Shown: positions 1 to 12,689, counted from the first letter of the stretch. The stretch: 64,000 nt of DNA from Calliphora vicina (GCF_958450345.1 NC_088780.1:2974501-3038500); one strand, 5' to 3'. The notes: a model not told the origin generated them from the sequence alone. Numbers and translations are program-made.

Positions 1-2121
1 ATTATAATAATGAAAACAATAACAATAAAAAATAATTAACAAAACAGAAGGTGAATGAATGAATGCAAACAAATACCAAAAGTATGCTTTAATTAACAAA
101 AATTTAAGACCACTGTAGACATATTTTAAGCATATTTTAACAAAATCTTAAAATGTTTCATTAAACAAATTAAAGATTTTAAATGTGTGTTGGATGGTTG
201 TAATTTTGTTCTTTAATATTCAAAACTTATTGTGATAAATGTACTCTTTTAATCTTTTAAAATAATTACTAAATTCAGCATAAAAATTTTATTGTCAGGT
301 GTCAAATATGAACTAAATATGTTGGTCTAAAATATCAAATTTGTAATTAGTTGAAGATAAGTTCTTAAATTATCAAAATATCATCATTCCCCTATCATTT
401 TATTTATAACCAATTTATATGTTATACATAATTTACCACCATATTTTACCACCCAAATACAAAACTTTAGTTTAATTAAAATGAAATATTAATTTAAATA
501 ATTTATAGCTTAAACTACTATATTCCACTTTTGGTACTTAGTTAGAGCATTATCTCAATTCATCTTTAATTCTCTACAACATTTTAGCATTTCGTTTTTG
601 TTTCTTAATCACAATTTGTTGCTGCAACTCAGTATAACTGTGTGTAAGTTGTAACCCCTGGTAACCGTTTTGTTTTAAAATATTTAACAGCAAAAAGTTG
701 TTTAACTAAAATATATAATACAACAAAAACAATTCATTACATCAGGCATTAATATTTCAAAAACGTATTTACACACAATACTACAAGTAAGTATGAATTT
801 CGAAATGATGATGATGCTGATGCTGATGCTGATGATAATGATCATTATCAGCATCCATTTAATGAAATAAGTTTTCCTTCTCCTCTTTAGTAAAACCAAC
901 TACTACTACTAATACTATCAACCATCCACTATCAACTTAACTTTACTTAAAGTATCTCTGTATATGTGAGTATTAGGCTGGCCCTTATTTTGATCATTTT
1001 GGATAGTCGATACTCCCAAGGTCTAATAATGTTTCCCGTCATCTAAATTATCAAATGCTGAATACAACTTTGGTTTAAGGTCAAAGTAACAATTTTTATA
1101 TAAAACACAAAAAATTTGTGATAAAAAACTTATAAACAAAACTTAATCACGCTCTGTGGTTCCGAATCAAAATCTAGGTTGACAAAATTATGAAAATCGG
1201 TTTCTTCAGAATTTGGAAAAACTAAGTTTTTTCGAAAGCTGACAATAATCTGCTCTCCTCCAATACAAATGGGTTTTTCAATTGGACATTTCGTTTTCTC
1301 GACAGAAGCGCCGGAAGTTCAACAAATTTTGAATAATATATTCGTTAATTTTTTTTAATATTTTACTGCTTTACTAAATTAGATATATCTCAATTGTTTA
1401 CCATATGGAAATTCATACTTGAAAACATAGATAAACATTGATATAGGCTTTTATTAAGTGTATATATTATATTTATGGGCCTCTCCATTTTCCTGTTATA
1501 GTCCTTAAAACTTGGTTCTCAAATATACTGATATATTTTTTGCTTGACAAAAAAAAAGACCGTCGAAGCCCGTCCAATGACTATATAGTACATCATTTAA
1601 AGTAACTTCTGAGGAATGTCTTTGTAAACAAAATTATAGCCGCAGCACCCGCCGAAATACTTTTTTTTTTTCAAATTTTTACGGAATGGAATTTTTAGAT
1701 ATATTTCTTTATTTATTATTGATTTTTATATATCTAGAACTAGAAATATAGTAAATACAGATGTTTTTAAAAATTTAGTTTCCGAAACACATGAAAACGT
1801 ATTTTTTTAATTTTTTATTAATGAGTTTTATATATATATCTAGTCCCTACAGTAACTTGAAAAAAAGTTTATATTGATCATTTAAACATTTTTTTTGGAA
1901 TCGGAGATACATACCAATTCTATATAAAAAGAGCGCCAAATATTTTTGTCCACCTAAATTTTGATTTGGAACCACAGTGTCACGTTAGCTTTTAAAAATA
2001 TGTCAGATATAATCTTTTCTAAATCATTCATTTACAACTGTTATTTCAGTCAAAATAATCACCGAAAAATATTACGTAAACAAATATTTAAAAATTTTCA
2101 AAAAAATCCAATATATGTATA
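1..2121. other. AT-rich intergenic DNA with a GAT/GCT microsatellite and a decayed inverted repeat
   Basis: No coding exon is visible. A trinucleotide run of GATGAT/GATGCT type lies at about 803-860. From about 971 to 2010 there is a weak inverted repeat: the stretch near 1155-1195 (around TGTGGTTCCGAATCAAAAT) is matched in reverse complement near 1945-1980 (ATTTTGATTTGGAACCACA). The left part also begins with TTAGGCTGGCCCTT, close to the terminus of the foldback element that follows. This suggests an older, eroded relative of that element, but the arms are too diverged to bound by eye. Confidence 0.4.
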
Positions 2122-4237
2122 TTAGGGTGGCCCTTAATAAACGAAAGTTGGATTTTGGCCATTCTCACCCTCCAGTTTGGTGAACATTAGCAAAAAAATC
2201 ATCCTGAAAAAATTTTAGGTAAATCGGTTGGGGTTAAGACGTGCCGCAAGCCCTCTGAAGTTTTGAGATGCATTTACAAGGGGAAAAAATGCATTTTTTC
2301 AGTTTTTGTAAAAATTTTGCCATTAAAAAATTACTTTTGTAATTTAATTTAAAAGAATCGAAATGTGTACGTAATTGTCGTTCTAATGAGACATAAAAAA
2401 CAGAAATCGGTCAAAAATGTTAAAGTTATTAAAAATTCGCCAGGCCATTAACGTGTCTCAGGCCACTAGAACATGAAATGTAGGAACAAAATTAACATAT
2501 TTTGAGAAATATTAAAATAAAAGCTCATTTTTACTTAAAATATGTCCATATTTACTTGTATATGAGTTTTTGTCTTCGTAGGATACCGTTAACCTATTCT
2601 TAGGTATGAACAAAAAAATTTAATTTTTTTAACGGCAGTTTCAAAACTCCATTTTCAAATTTTTAAAAATTTTGTTAAACAAATTTCAGAATTTTTTGAT
2701 CATCTCATTGGGATTTATTAAGAGTATAATAGGAAATAAAAATGTGAAAAAATTATGAAAATATCTCTTATACTTTTTCCGTACCTGCGATTTAAATTTT
2801 GAAATTTTCGAGAAAAACCAATTATTTGGCAATTTTTAGGCCAATGAGCTCTATTTCCTTACTCTTATGAATTTTAAGTAAAACCTATTCAGAATATTAT
2901 AGTCCAGATAATTCAAAATATACTCTGAAACTTCTACTAAAATCGGAAGACGTTAACCCTTAAATCGTGAAGGTCAAAGGTAACATTTTTCAATATTTGG
3001 AATTTCTCTTGGAAAGATTTCGAAATGATCGAAATGTTGTATATTTTTGGGCCGATTTTGATGAAATTTAACAAAAATATAACATAAACTCTAGGGTTTA
3101 TAATAACAGCACAAGAATGGAAATTAACGCTTAATGGCACTTGGGGTTAAAATGACACCAAACTTTTAAAATCATAATTTTTTATGGTTTTAGAAGTTTG
3201 GGGTCATTTTAACACCAAGTGCTATATAGGGTTAATTTTAATTTTTCTGCTGCTTTTGTAAATACTAGGCTTTGTGTTATATTTTTGTTAAATTTCATCA
3301 AAATCGGCCCAAAAATATACAACATTTCGAACATTTCAAAATCTTTCCAAGAGAAATTCCAAATATTGAAAAATTTGACCTTTGACCTTCACGATTTAAG
3401 GGTTAACGTTTTTTGATTTTAGTAAAAGTTTCAGAGTATATTTAGAATTATCTGGACTATAATATTCTAATTAAGTTTTGCTTAAAATTCATAAGAGTAA
3501 GAAAATAGAGCTCATTGGCCTAAAAATTGCCAAATAATTGTTTTTTCTCGAAAATTTCAAAATTTAAATCGCAGGTACGGAAAAACTATAAGAGATATTT
3601 TCATAATTTTTTCACGATTTAATTCCCTATTATACTCTTAATAAATCCCAATGAGATGATCAAAAAATTCTGAAATTTGTTTAACAAAATTTTAAAAATT
3701 TGAAAATGGAGTTTTGAAACTGCCGTTAAAAAATTAAATTTATTTGTTCATACCTAAGAATAGGTTAACGGTATCCTACGAAGACAAAAACTCATATACA
3801 AGTAAATATGGACATATTTTAAGTAAAAATGAGCTTTTATTTTAATATTTCTCAAAATATGTTAATTTTGTTCCAACATTTCTTGTTCTAGTGGCCTGAG
3901 ACACGTTAATGGCCTGGCGAATTTTTAATAACTTTAAAATTTTTTAACCGATTTCTGTTTTTTATGTCTCATTAGAACGACAATTACGTACACATTTCGA
4001 TTCTTTTAAATTGAATTACAAAAGTAATTTTTTAATGGCAAAATTTTTACAAAAACTGAAAAAAATGAATTTTTTCCCCTTGTAAATGCATCTCAAAACT
4101 TCAGAGGGCTTGCGGCACGTCTTAACCCCAACCGATTTACCTAAAATTTTTTCAGGATGATTTTTTTACTAATGTTCACCAAACTGGGGGGTGAGAATGG
4201 CCAAAATCCAACTTTCGTTTATTAAGGGCCACCCTAA
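2122..4237. mobile_element. Foldback-type element, copy 1: about 1.05 kb inverted arms
   Basis: The left end TTAGGGTGGCCCTTAATAAA is matched in reverse complement at the right end. The arms mirror each other almost base for base to a centre near 3180, and the sequence leaves little room for a loop. The direct repeat TGTATA lies immediately outside both ends (2116-2121 and 4238-4243). Because the reverse complement of TGTATA differs from it, this is better read as a target duplication than as a longer inverted repeat. The two open stretches inside (about 2937-3140 on -, 3219-3416 on +) are the same sequence on the two arms. They are palindrome by-products with no recognisable protein family. 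No transposase is encoded, so this is a non-autonomous long-inverted-repeat element of unassigned superfamily. Confidence 0.8.
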
Positions 4238-5030
4238 TGTATATATTGAATTTTTTAATGGGAGGGTTTCCGGAAAAAGTGGATAAATTTATAAATACCG
4301 AGTAATATGCCAATATTTATACCCTACGCCTAGGCTTGCCAGATCGAAATTGTTAAAAAGCGTGACATTCAGAAGTAAAAGCTTGATTTTACTTGACGTT
4401 GGAAAAAAAACTGGATTTTTCTTGACAATTTAAAATTCAGTTAAACAACAAAAGAAAAATTATATATGTATTTATTTCATTTGAACAAATTGGTACGTTT
4501 TTGAATATTTTACAGTGTTTGAGGAAATATAAAGGGTATTTCAAATAAAACAGTTAAAAATACAACTACGTTAATACGAAAATAATTTTTTATTAACAAC
4601 AACAAGTAATAAAATTACATTTAATTCAGATTTCATTACTAAACTAATATTAACAAAAACTTAAAGAAAAAACAAAAATTTAAAGTACATTAGTGACAAA
4701 TTTAATTAAATTCGTAGCATCTGGTGTAAGTAAATACTGCTGAAAATTTCTACAATTTTCATCACAATTTTGTATAAGGAATTTATACTTTTTGAAAAGC
4801 CTACTCTACATAAAATATTTGCATTTCTAATAGAAAAATATTTTTAATTGTCAAAAGTTATATATATTTTTGAAAAATAAACAAATGTTTTTGACGTGGC
4901 AAATTAATTTGATGGAAAAATTTCTAAAATTCCTTTTTAGCTTGACAAATTAAATTTTTTCTTGATTCTTGACACGCATTTAAAAAGCTTGAAAATCAAG
5001 CAAAATCAAGCTCGTCTGGAAACTATGGTG
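4238..5030. other. AT-rich intergenic DNA with repeated CTTGAC/CTTGATTTT motifs
   Basis: No gene is visible. The stretch repeats CTTGA-type words (CTTGATTTTACTTGACG near 4382, CTTGACAATTT near 4420, CTTGACAAATTAA near 4940, and AAAATCAAGC in reverse near 5000). Its ends loosely mirror each other: GCTTGCCAGATCGA near 4333 against TCGTCTGGAAAC near 5012. This hints at a very old inverted-repeat element. The assignment is weak. Confidence 0.25.
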
Positions 5031-5690
5031 GTGTAGGTAGGACCACCATAGTGGGGAGGGTATATTGGATTTGTGCAAATGTTTGTAATGCCCAAAAATA
5101 TTAGTCTAACACCCACCTTAAAGTATACCGATCGACTTAGAATCACTTTCTGAATTGAATAAACGATGTCCGTCAGTATGTCTGGCTGGCTGGCTGGCCA
5201 CGTAAACTATGTGCACAAAGTACAGGTCTATAAAATTTGATACATGTAATTGTTTCGGCCCAAGCCTATTGAAACTGGCAGAAATCGGTTCATTATTTCA
5301 CCTAGCCCCCATACAAATGTCCTCCCGAAACTGGACTTCATTGGTCAGAAATGTTTAATTTGTATAGGTATCCACATAAGGTTTGCTCCAAATAAGTTTT
5401 ATATATGTATACGAAATTCATGTTACCAAATTTTATTTTGATCGGTACACAATTAGACATAGCTCCTATATAAGACCCACTTCCGAAAATAACTTTAACG
5501 TTCATAAATCTCTTAAAAATTTTGGTATACACATAAAATTCAACATAAATAACTTTCATATAAACATAAATCACACGACCTAATTTCATGGTGATGGGTC
5601 CATAATTGGTCATAGCTCTAACATAAGGCCCACTTCCGAAAATCACTCACGAATATAAATTATTGATATTTAAAAAAAAACGAGCCACCC
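5031..5690 (+). repeat. Dispersed repeat family B, copy 1
   Basis: The segment shares long stretches with 47596-48140 and weaker ones with 25985-26240. The shared blocks are the motif around ACAGGTC, the block TTATTTCACCTAGCCCCCAT followed by ACAAATGTCCTCCC, and repeated 'GGCCCACTTCCGAAAATCAC' blocks. It has the TCTGGCTGGCTGGCTGGCC run at about 5181-5199. Modest open frames run through both copies on both strands, but they are shared only because the DNA is shared. They have no start context, no domain and no consistent frame between copies, so it is read as non-coding interspersed repeat. The right edge, near CCACCCTAATGTATAT (about 5685), resembles the right end of foldback copy 1. Confidence 0.6.
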
Positions 5691-6936
5691 TAATGTATAT
5701 ACATAAATACATTCAACAAAACTGAAACTATTTATGAATGAATAAATAATATGCAACGTTTTTTTCCCCAGTTTTATGATTCATACACAAGTTTATAAAT
5801 AATTTTACACTGACAGAAAGAGAAAACGGGTTATAAAATATACTGGATTCTTTAATTTTTATCCTTTACCAAACAAATTCACAAAAAACTAAATGTTTGG
5901 TGAATTTAATGTGAGATCACATATTTTTTTTAAACTAATTTATATGAAAAACTATTTTTTGGCAAAATTAAAAATAGGCTTTTGGATAAAAAAAATGTTG
6001 TTAAAAAATTGGTTTTTATAGAAAGAATTAATATTTTATGGAAAATGTTTAATTCTTATTTTTAAGAGAAATCTCATTTTTTGCTGAACATGAATTCAGC
6101 TTTAACCTTGCTTAGAAAAATTAAAAAACTCTTTTGTTTGTAATAAATATTTAAATGAATTAGTTAAATGCTTTTCTTACTTGGGCAAATAAATAGGGTT
6201 AATTAAGAAAAATACGATTTTCTATATGAATAAATAAAACTGTTTAGCGGTTGATTCACCAAGTCTCCAATGAGAACAGGATTTACAAGATTACGGTGCA
6301 ACTGTAGTGAACAGATTATTAAATCATTTCTGCATATGGTGGTGGGGCACACCACAATTGCATTAAGATGTATCAACAAAAAACAAAAAAAAAAAAACAA
6401 CTAAAGTATATGCAAGTGTATTACTTACTTATAAACTGTAAAAGAACAAAACATTTTTACATTTTACTACTTTTCCTGCATAAACACACGCAAATTCATA
6501 CAATTCACTTGCTACAATTTCAACATTCTTATCAGTTGTAAAGTTTAGCTTAGTTTGGTAGTGGAAGTTCTTCTAGTTCTTGCCAGTAAGATGGTAGTTT
6601 GGTACTTGTGCTCTCAGTAACTGTGTAAGTATGTACATATTTTGTAAAGCGGTATTACTCAGGGTTTTACAATTTTAATGAATTCCATGAATAACAAAAC
6701 ACTTTAGAAGTGAGAATGCAACAACGGCAACAACTACCACATTATTAAAAGCAGGAATATCCTGTTGACAGTTATCTTTAATAATGTATTCTTTAGATAG
6801 CTCTACGTTTAATTTAGGAAATTTGTTTAAAATTTATCTATTTAAAAAAAATGTCTGTAGAAACACATTCAAACAAAACTTCATAATTAATTATTTTAGC
6901 ATATTTACAATTTTTCCTTTGGCTGTTACAAATAAT
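5691..6936. other. AT-rich intergenic DNA, nothing recognised
   Basis: No exon, repeat terminus or RNA gene is recognised here. Composition is strongly AT-rich with short A and T homopolymers. Confidence 0.5.
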
Positions 6937-6940
6937 ATAT

Positions 6941-7223
6941 TGTTACGTTTTAACATTTTCAAAACGTTTGGTTTATTTCCTTTAAATAAACCGGATACTT
7001 TTGATTGCAAATAAAAATTGTAACAACTCTTTATTTATTCAAAATGTACAACAACCAACCAGCGTTGCCAACTTACGATCAAATCAACTGAAAGCTTTTA
7101 TTTAATAATGCCTACAGATATGTTACAGTTTGCTATTACAGCACTGTTATTTGAAAGCATTATGCTACTTTTAAATCAACACTTAAAATCGTTATATTTG
7201 AATTCAAGTACAATTTCGTAACA
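6941..7223 (-). mobile_element. Solo LTR, internally deleted copy (283 bp)
   Basis: The copy begins TGTTACGTTTTAAC and ends ATTTCGTAACA, flanked by the 4 bp direct repeat ATAT (6937-6940 and 7224-7227). It is the same family as the LTRs at 19638, 23212 and 31106. It is about half their length because the middle is missing: the text jumps from the ACAACAAC stretch straight to CAGCGTTGCCAACTTACG. An ATAT target is characteristic of the gypsy-type 17.6/297 group of fly LTR elements. No internal coding region or second LTR is present, so it is a recombination remnant. Orientation is inferred from the AATAAATAAAG motif near the end of the 23212 copy. Confidence 0.75.
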
Positions 7224-8217
7224 ATATTCTTAATAGATAGTAATGGCTTTATGAAAAGCCAGAAGAATGATGACTTTTAAACTTCTGCTTTGCCAGCCTT
7301 CTTCCTCTTACCAAACCGTGAACAAGTAAAAAGTCTAAAGTCTTCTTCTAAGTATTTAAATGTAAGAGTCAGTATTTCTATATATTCATATGTATAGATG
7401 TATATGTCGTCACCTAAAATGCAAAATAGCCTATCATCACTTTTTAAAATTTTAGAGGAAAGACAAAAAACTTAATAAAACGAAAAGTGTTGTGGTTACA
7501 AATATGATTTTCTTTCTTTAATAAAGTCATTATTATTGAAAATAGAATTTGTGAAGACTCAATTTTGAATTTTTGTTTTTGTTACGCAATTTTGCATTTC
7601 AGGTGACGATGTGTTTATAAAGTGCGTATGTATGCTTGCTTGTGAGTCTATAGAACAAGTTGATATAATGAAAACCCCAAAAGGTGTAAGTTTAACAAAA
7701 GGATGAACGGCAACAACAACAACAACAAGGACAACAAGTTGGGAAACAAAAATGATAAAATAAAAAAAACATCTAAGGAATTTCTCTTGGTGTTGTCTTC
7801 ATTCGGATGAATTTAAAATTTCTAAAGAAAAGACACGAACATTAAATTTATAGTGTGTACTTGGAATAATATATGCACACTAATAAACAAGCAAACATAC
7901 TGCCAGCATAGCTATCTACATGCCGCATAAGTTACTTACAAACATCGTTTCGATTTATAAACATTTCTAGTACACAACTTTGTATAAGTGGATGACTTCT
8001 CATTCGACAAATTGATTAACTCCGCTTTGAATTTTTTTTTTAAATTTAATGGCAAAACACTTGATAGTTTATTAACTATTTGTATTTTCTTAAAAAAATA
8101 GTATTTAATAGAAATAAACTTGACAGGATTACAGGAATTAAAGTCATGGTTAAGAATAAAGTTGATTTTTTTTATTAAAAAATATATATTTTATTTGTGG
8201 TTAAACCTCGACTAGAG
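7224..8217. other. AT-rich intergenic DNA with a short CAA run
   Basis: No gene is visible. A (CAA)n-type run is at about 7711-7736. Nothing else is recognised. Confidence 0.45.
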
Positions 8218-8485
8218 TTAACCTTTAACTGTTGAGGTGGTGGTAAATTTTACCCTCTCTTTACATTTTTTTAAAATGCTTTCTTCCATTGCGCTCTATC
8301 AATTAAATTATCTTTGTATCTTCTTATATCATGATCGTTGTTACTCATTTGTGTTTTGGCATAGATAGACATTTCACGAGCGGAGCTACGGACATCCTGG
8401 TGTACAAATTACTACTCGTCAGCATTTATGTAATTTTGTCTTTGAAAATATCTTACCACCACGTCAGCGTAAGTATTTAGTAGAA

Positions 8486-9175
8486 AACAAGTAAGAGAGC
8501 TATATTCGGCTGTGCCGAATCTTATATACCCTTCACCAAATTATACTTTAAAATAACTTTTTTTAAATATTTTTAGGTAAACAAAATTAATTTTTTTTTA
8601 AATTGTTTTTTAATTTTTTTAAAAAAAAGTTTTTTCCAAATTTTTTTTTTTTGGAAAAAAAATGTATGACAAAAAAAAATTTTTAATGAAGAAAAAATTC
8701 GGGTTAAAAATACTTTTCCCGATTTTGACCCATTGTAGGTCCAACTTACTATAGCCTTATCTACATCGTTGCAATGGACTTTGAAATATCTATCATTAGA
8801 TATCCATATTGTCTATATTAATGACTTAGTATTCCAGATATAGATCAAAAATAGGTCAAAAATCGAGGTTGTCCCGGTTTTTTGCTCATATATCCGTTAT
8901 TTATGGGCCGATTTTGCTGATTTTAAATAGCAAACTTCTCGAAAGCATGTCTGACAGAATTATTGAAGATTTGGATCCCGAAGATATCTGGGGTCTTCAG
9001 AAAATTGATTTCAACAGACAGACAGACAGACAGACGGACATGGCTTAATCGACTCCGCTATCTATAAGGATCCAGAATATATATACTTTATAGGGTCGGA
9101 AATGAAAAATGTAGAAATTACAAACGGAATGACAAACGAAATAACAAAAATGTACCCCACATCAACATTAACGTT
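8486..9175 (-). repeat. Dispersed repeat family A, copy 1 (reverse orientation)
   Basis: It starts ACAAGTAAGAGAGCTATATT, then carries the small palindrome ATTCGGCTGTGCCGAAT. After it come a T-rich and A-rich tract, 'GACCCATTGTAGGTCCAACT', a 'CTATCATTAGATATCCATAT' block, a CAGA microsatellite (about 9019-9041) and 'ATATACTTTATAGGGTCGG'. The same ordered blocks occur reversed at 17215-17585, 18000-18700, 21527-22476 and in part at 54070-54500. There is no open frame across copies. Similar 'AAGTATATATATTCTTGATC...GTCCGTCTG' blocks are common in dispersed repeats of Drosophila, so this is probably the calyptrate counterpart; the class is not certain. Confidence 0.7.
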
Positions 9176-9457
9176 ATATTTTCGTAGAAGTATTAGTAGA
9201 AAATAATTTATTCCACATCAAAATTAACGTAATATTTTCATAGAATTATTATTTTGGATATTTTTTGTGTCAACTCTTACATTATTTTTCAGACTTTTTA
9301 AAAAAGATAGCAAGTCAAATGATTTTACCACATTTGAAGAACGTACGAATACAGATTTTGATGAGTAAAATCCTCCAAAAAGGATGACTTGTAGTTTCTA
9401 CACTTGATTAATTTTGATAAATTTAGGATGCTGTAAGCTGAAAGTGGGCAATGTACA

Positions 9458-11549
9458 TTAGAGTGCTCCAAGAAAATAAAATTGCGAATTTTGACCGTCC
9501 CCCCCTCTAGAATTGTTCTATGTATTGTAGAAACACATTGTGTAAAATATTAGGATGATAGGATAACGTTAACTGGTGGCGCAACGACGCTGAAGTTTTG
9601 AGGTGCATTTACAAGGGGAAAATATGCAATTTTTTCAGTTTTTGTAAAAATTTTGCCATTAAATAATGACTTTTACAATTTAATTTAAAAGAATCGAAAT
9701 GTGTACGTAATTGTCGTTATAATAAGATATAAAAGACAAAAATTGGTGAAAAAATGTTAAAGTTATTAAAAAATCGCCAGGCCATTAACGTGTCTCAGGC
9801 CACTAGAACAAGAAATTTATGAACAAAATTAACATATTTTGAGAAATATTAAAATAAAAGCTTATTTTTACTTAAAATATATCCATATTTACTTGTATAT
9901 GAGTTTTTGTACTCGCAGGATACCGTTAACCAATTCGCAGGTATGACCAAAATAATTAAATTTTTTTAACGGCAGTTTCAAAACTCCAATTTCAAATTTT
10001 TAAAAATTTTGTTAAACAAATTTCAGAATTTTTTGATCATCACATGGGGATTTATTGACAACATAATAGGGAAAAAAGTGTGAAAAAAGTATGTCAATAC
10101 CTCCTATAGTTTTTCCGTACCTGCGATATAAATTTTGCGATTTTCGAGAAAAACTAATTTTTTGGCCATATTTTGGGGAATGACCAGAATTTCCTTAGTG
10201 TAATGATTTTTAAGTAAAAGCTATTCAGAATAATATAGTCCAGGTAATTTTAAATATAGTCTGAAAGTTTTATTAAAATCGGAAAACTCTAACCCTTAAA
10301 TCGTGAAGGTCAAAGGTCAATTTTTTCAATATTTGGAATTTCTCATGGAAAGATAGCGAAATATTATATATTTTTGGCCGATTTTGATGAAACTTAAAAA
10401 AATATAAAATGAAGTCTAGTATTCACAATAACAGTACAAAAATGGAAATTAACCCTTAAGAGTACTTGGGGTCAAAATGAATGTGTTTTTCGTGATTTTA
10501 AAAGTTGAGGGTCATTTGGACCCCAAGTGCTATTAAGGGTTAATTTCCATTTTTGTACTGTTATTGTGAATACTAGACTTCATTTTATATTTTTCTTAAG
10601 TTTCATCAAAATCGGCCCAAAAATATATAATATTTCGCAATCTTTCCATGAGAAATTCCAAATATTGAAAAAATTTACCTTTGACCTTCACGATTTAAGG
10701 GTTAAAGTTTTCCGATTTTAGTAAAACTTTCAGACTATATTTAAAATTACCTGGACTATATTATTCTGAATAGCTTTTACTTAAAAATCATTACAGTAAG
10801 GAAATTCTGGTCATTCCCAAAAATATGGCCAAAAAATTAGTTTTTCTCGAAAATCGCAAAATTTATATCGCAGGTACGGAAAAACTATAGGAGGTATTGA
10901 CATACTTTTTTCACATTTTTATTCCCTATTATGTTGTCAATAAATCCCCATGTGATGATCAGAAAATTCTGAAATTTGTTTAACAAAATTTTTAAAAATT
11001 TGATATTGGAGTTTTGAAACTGCCGTTAAAAAAATTAAATTTTTTTGGTCATACCTGCGAATAGGTTAACGGTATCCTACGAGGACAAAAACTCATATAC
11101 AAGTAAATATGGATATATTTTAAGTAAAAATAAGCTTTTATTTTAATATTTCTCAAAATATGTTAATTTTGTTCATAAATTTCTTGTTCTAGTGGCCTGA
11201 GACACGTTAATGGCCTGGCGATTTTTTAATAACTTTAACATTTTTTCACCAATTTTTGTCTTTTATATCTTATTATAACGACAATTACGTACACATTTCG
11301 ATTCTTTTAAATTAAATTGTAAAAGTCATTATTTAATGGCAAAATTTTTACAAAAACTGAAAAAATTGCATATTTTCCCCTTGTAAATGCACCTCAAAAC
11401 TTCAGCGTCGTTGCGCCACCAGTTAACGTTATCTTATCATCCTAATATTTTACACAATGTGTTTCTACAATACATAGAACAATTCTAGAGGGGGGGACGG
11501 CCTGTACCTAAAATGTTTTTTTCGTCCATACAATCTTGGAGCACTCTAA
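9458..11549. mobile_element. Foldback-type element, copy 2: about 1.04 kb inverted arms
   Basis: Left end TTAGAGTGCTCCAAG and right end CTTGGAGCACTCTAA are inverted, with TGTACA on both outer sides (9452-9457 and 11550-11555). Arms mirror each other to a centre near 10490. From roughly 150 bp inward, the arms are homologous to those of copy 1 (shared 'CTTTAAATGGC', 'AATTACGTACACATTTCG', 'GACACGTTAATGGCCTGGC' and 'CTTCACGATTTAAGGGTTA' blocks). The outermost parts differ from copy 1, yet the two arms of this copy still match each other. The open stretch at 10527-10721 is the counterpart of the one in copy 1 and is not considered a gene. Confidence 0.8.
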
Positions 11550-11589
11550 TGTACATACATACCTATATACTAATTATAAAAAATAATAA

Positions 11590-11660
11590 TGCATCCACAA
11601 CAAAGGTGAAGGGTATATAAGATTCGGCATAGCCGAATATACCACTCTTACTTGTTTTTT
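11590..11660 (+). repeat. Dispersed repeat family A, terminal fragment
   Basis: It ends GAAGGGTATATAAGATTCGG, CATAGCCGAATATACC, ACTCTTACTTGTTT, the family A right terminus with its ATTCGGC..GCCGAAT palindrome. It lies opposite the reversed copy at 8486, so the inserted block is bracketed by inverted family A ends. Confidence 0.65.
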
Positions 11661-11920
11661 TATAAGTTTTTGCTATATTGCTTTTGTTATACTTATAGGT
11701 TTGTGAAGTTTTCTTTATTTTTTGTAATTAAAAATATGGTAGCTTATTTTTAAAAAGCAAATAATTATAAACAATTATTTTTTACTAAATTTTTTTTAGT
11801 AAAATTAAGATGGGTAAAATTTACCACCACATCATTAACTATGTCATAAAATTTCACCTCGACAGTTAAAGGTTAAAATTGTGATTCACACACACACACT
11901 TAAACCATGCATAAATACAA

Positions 11921-12292
11921 CAACTTTTCTGGCATAAATGATGCATTTATTCTGCCTTTTACCCTTCTTTGTGTTCTTTTCTGAAAAAAATGTAGTTTGG
12001 TCGTGTTCTTTTCTAATAATGTTACCATAAAACCCTGAATATATGCAACATGTTTCACCCTCAATTTTAACAAAGGGTTAGACATGCACCACTTTTTATG
12101 TAAGCAAAAAGTATAGTTTTATAATATTTAGAAGCTACATAAAAGAAAAGTGCATAAATGGTAATGATTTTTGTTCTATTATGATCGTTAAAAATGCAAC
12201 ACATTATGAGGGTATGGGTAACATTTAATAAATTGTACAAAAAACATAGGCAACATTTTGTGTCAGAAAAGAAATCACCAATAGTTGCATAT
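11921..12292. mobile_element. PIF/Harbinger-like MITE, copy with eroded left end
   Basis: Nearly the whole stretch repeats 26381-26744 in the same direction, including 'TAGTTTGGTCGTGTTC', 'CCCTGAATATATGC', 'CCACTTTTTATGTAAGC' and 'GCAACATTTTGTGTCAGAAA'. The right terminus GTCAGAAAAGAAATCACCA is close to that of the other copy. The left end is degraded, with only CTTTTCTGGCATA retained. There is no coding capacity. Confidence 0.65.
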
Positions 12293-12689
12293 ACAAATTA
12301 CATCAATAAATTATAAATAATTAACAATGTATACAATTTAAAACATCAACTTTTTTTTGGTTGTCTCACATTTTTATTCATAACTCTTTGCCTATTCAAG
12401 CAATTTGGTTTGAGTTTGCTTAAAATAGGTTTTGTCTTTTGGGCATGAGTATCCCTGCAGTACATAGTTAGCCACTGAGAACTACTACTAGCGAATTTTT
12501 AACTCACTCGCAACGTTATTGACTGTTGAATTTAACACGGGGATGTCATTGCAGATGACCGATTGGCACACACTGCTTAACACCTCACTATTAAATTCAA
12601 TAGTACAAATACTCCAGCATTTGAGAAAAAAATAAAAAATAAAATAAATTTATCATAGAGCGGAGTTGAACTCATAAACTTCTGGTCAA

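Larger units (their letters stand above)
8222..11872. mobile_element. piggyBac-like MITE (TTAA target) holding two nested insertions
   Basis: The left end reads TTAA then CCTTTAACTGTTGAGGTG (TTAA 8218-8221). The right end is the reverse complement CACCTCGACAGTTAAAGG followed by TTAA (11873-11876). TTAA duplication with CCTTT-type termini is the signature of the piggyBac superfamily. A subterminal GGTGGTAAATTTTACC-like block also recurs on both sides (about 8240 and 11815). Without the inserted block 8486-11657 the element would be about 480 bp with no coding capacity. The insert is a family A repeat that itself received foldback copy 2, giving three nested layers. Confidence 0.7.

Noticed and set aside
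2937..3416. Two related 65-67 codon frames on opposite strands, with a third at 10527
   Set aside because: They are the two arms of the foldback elements. Their similarity follows from the inverted repeat, not from protein conservation.
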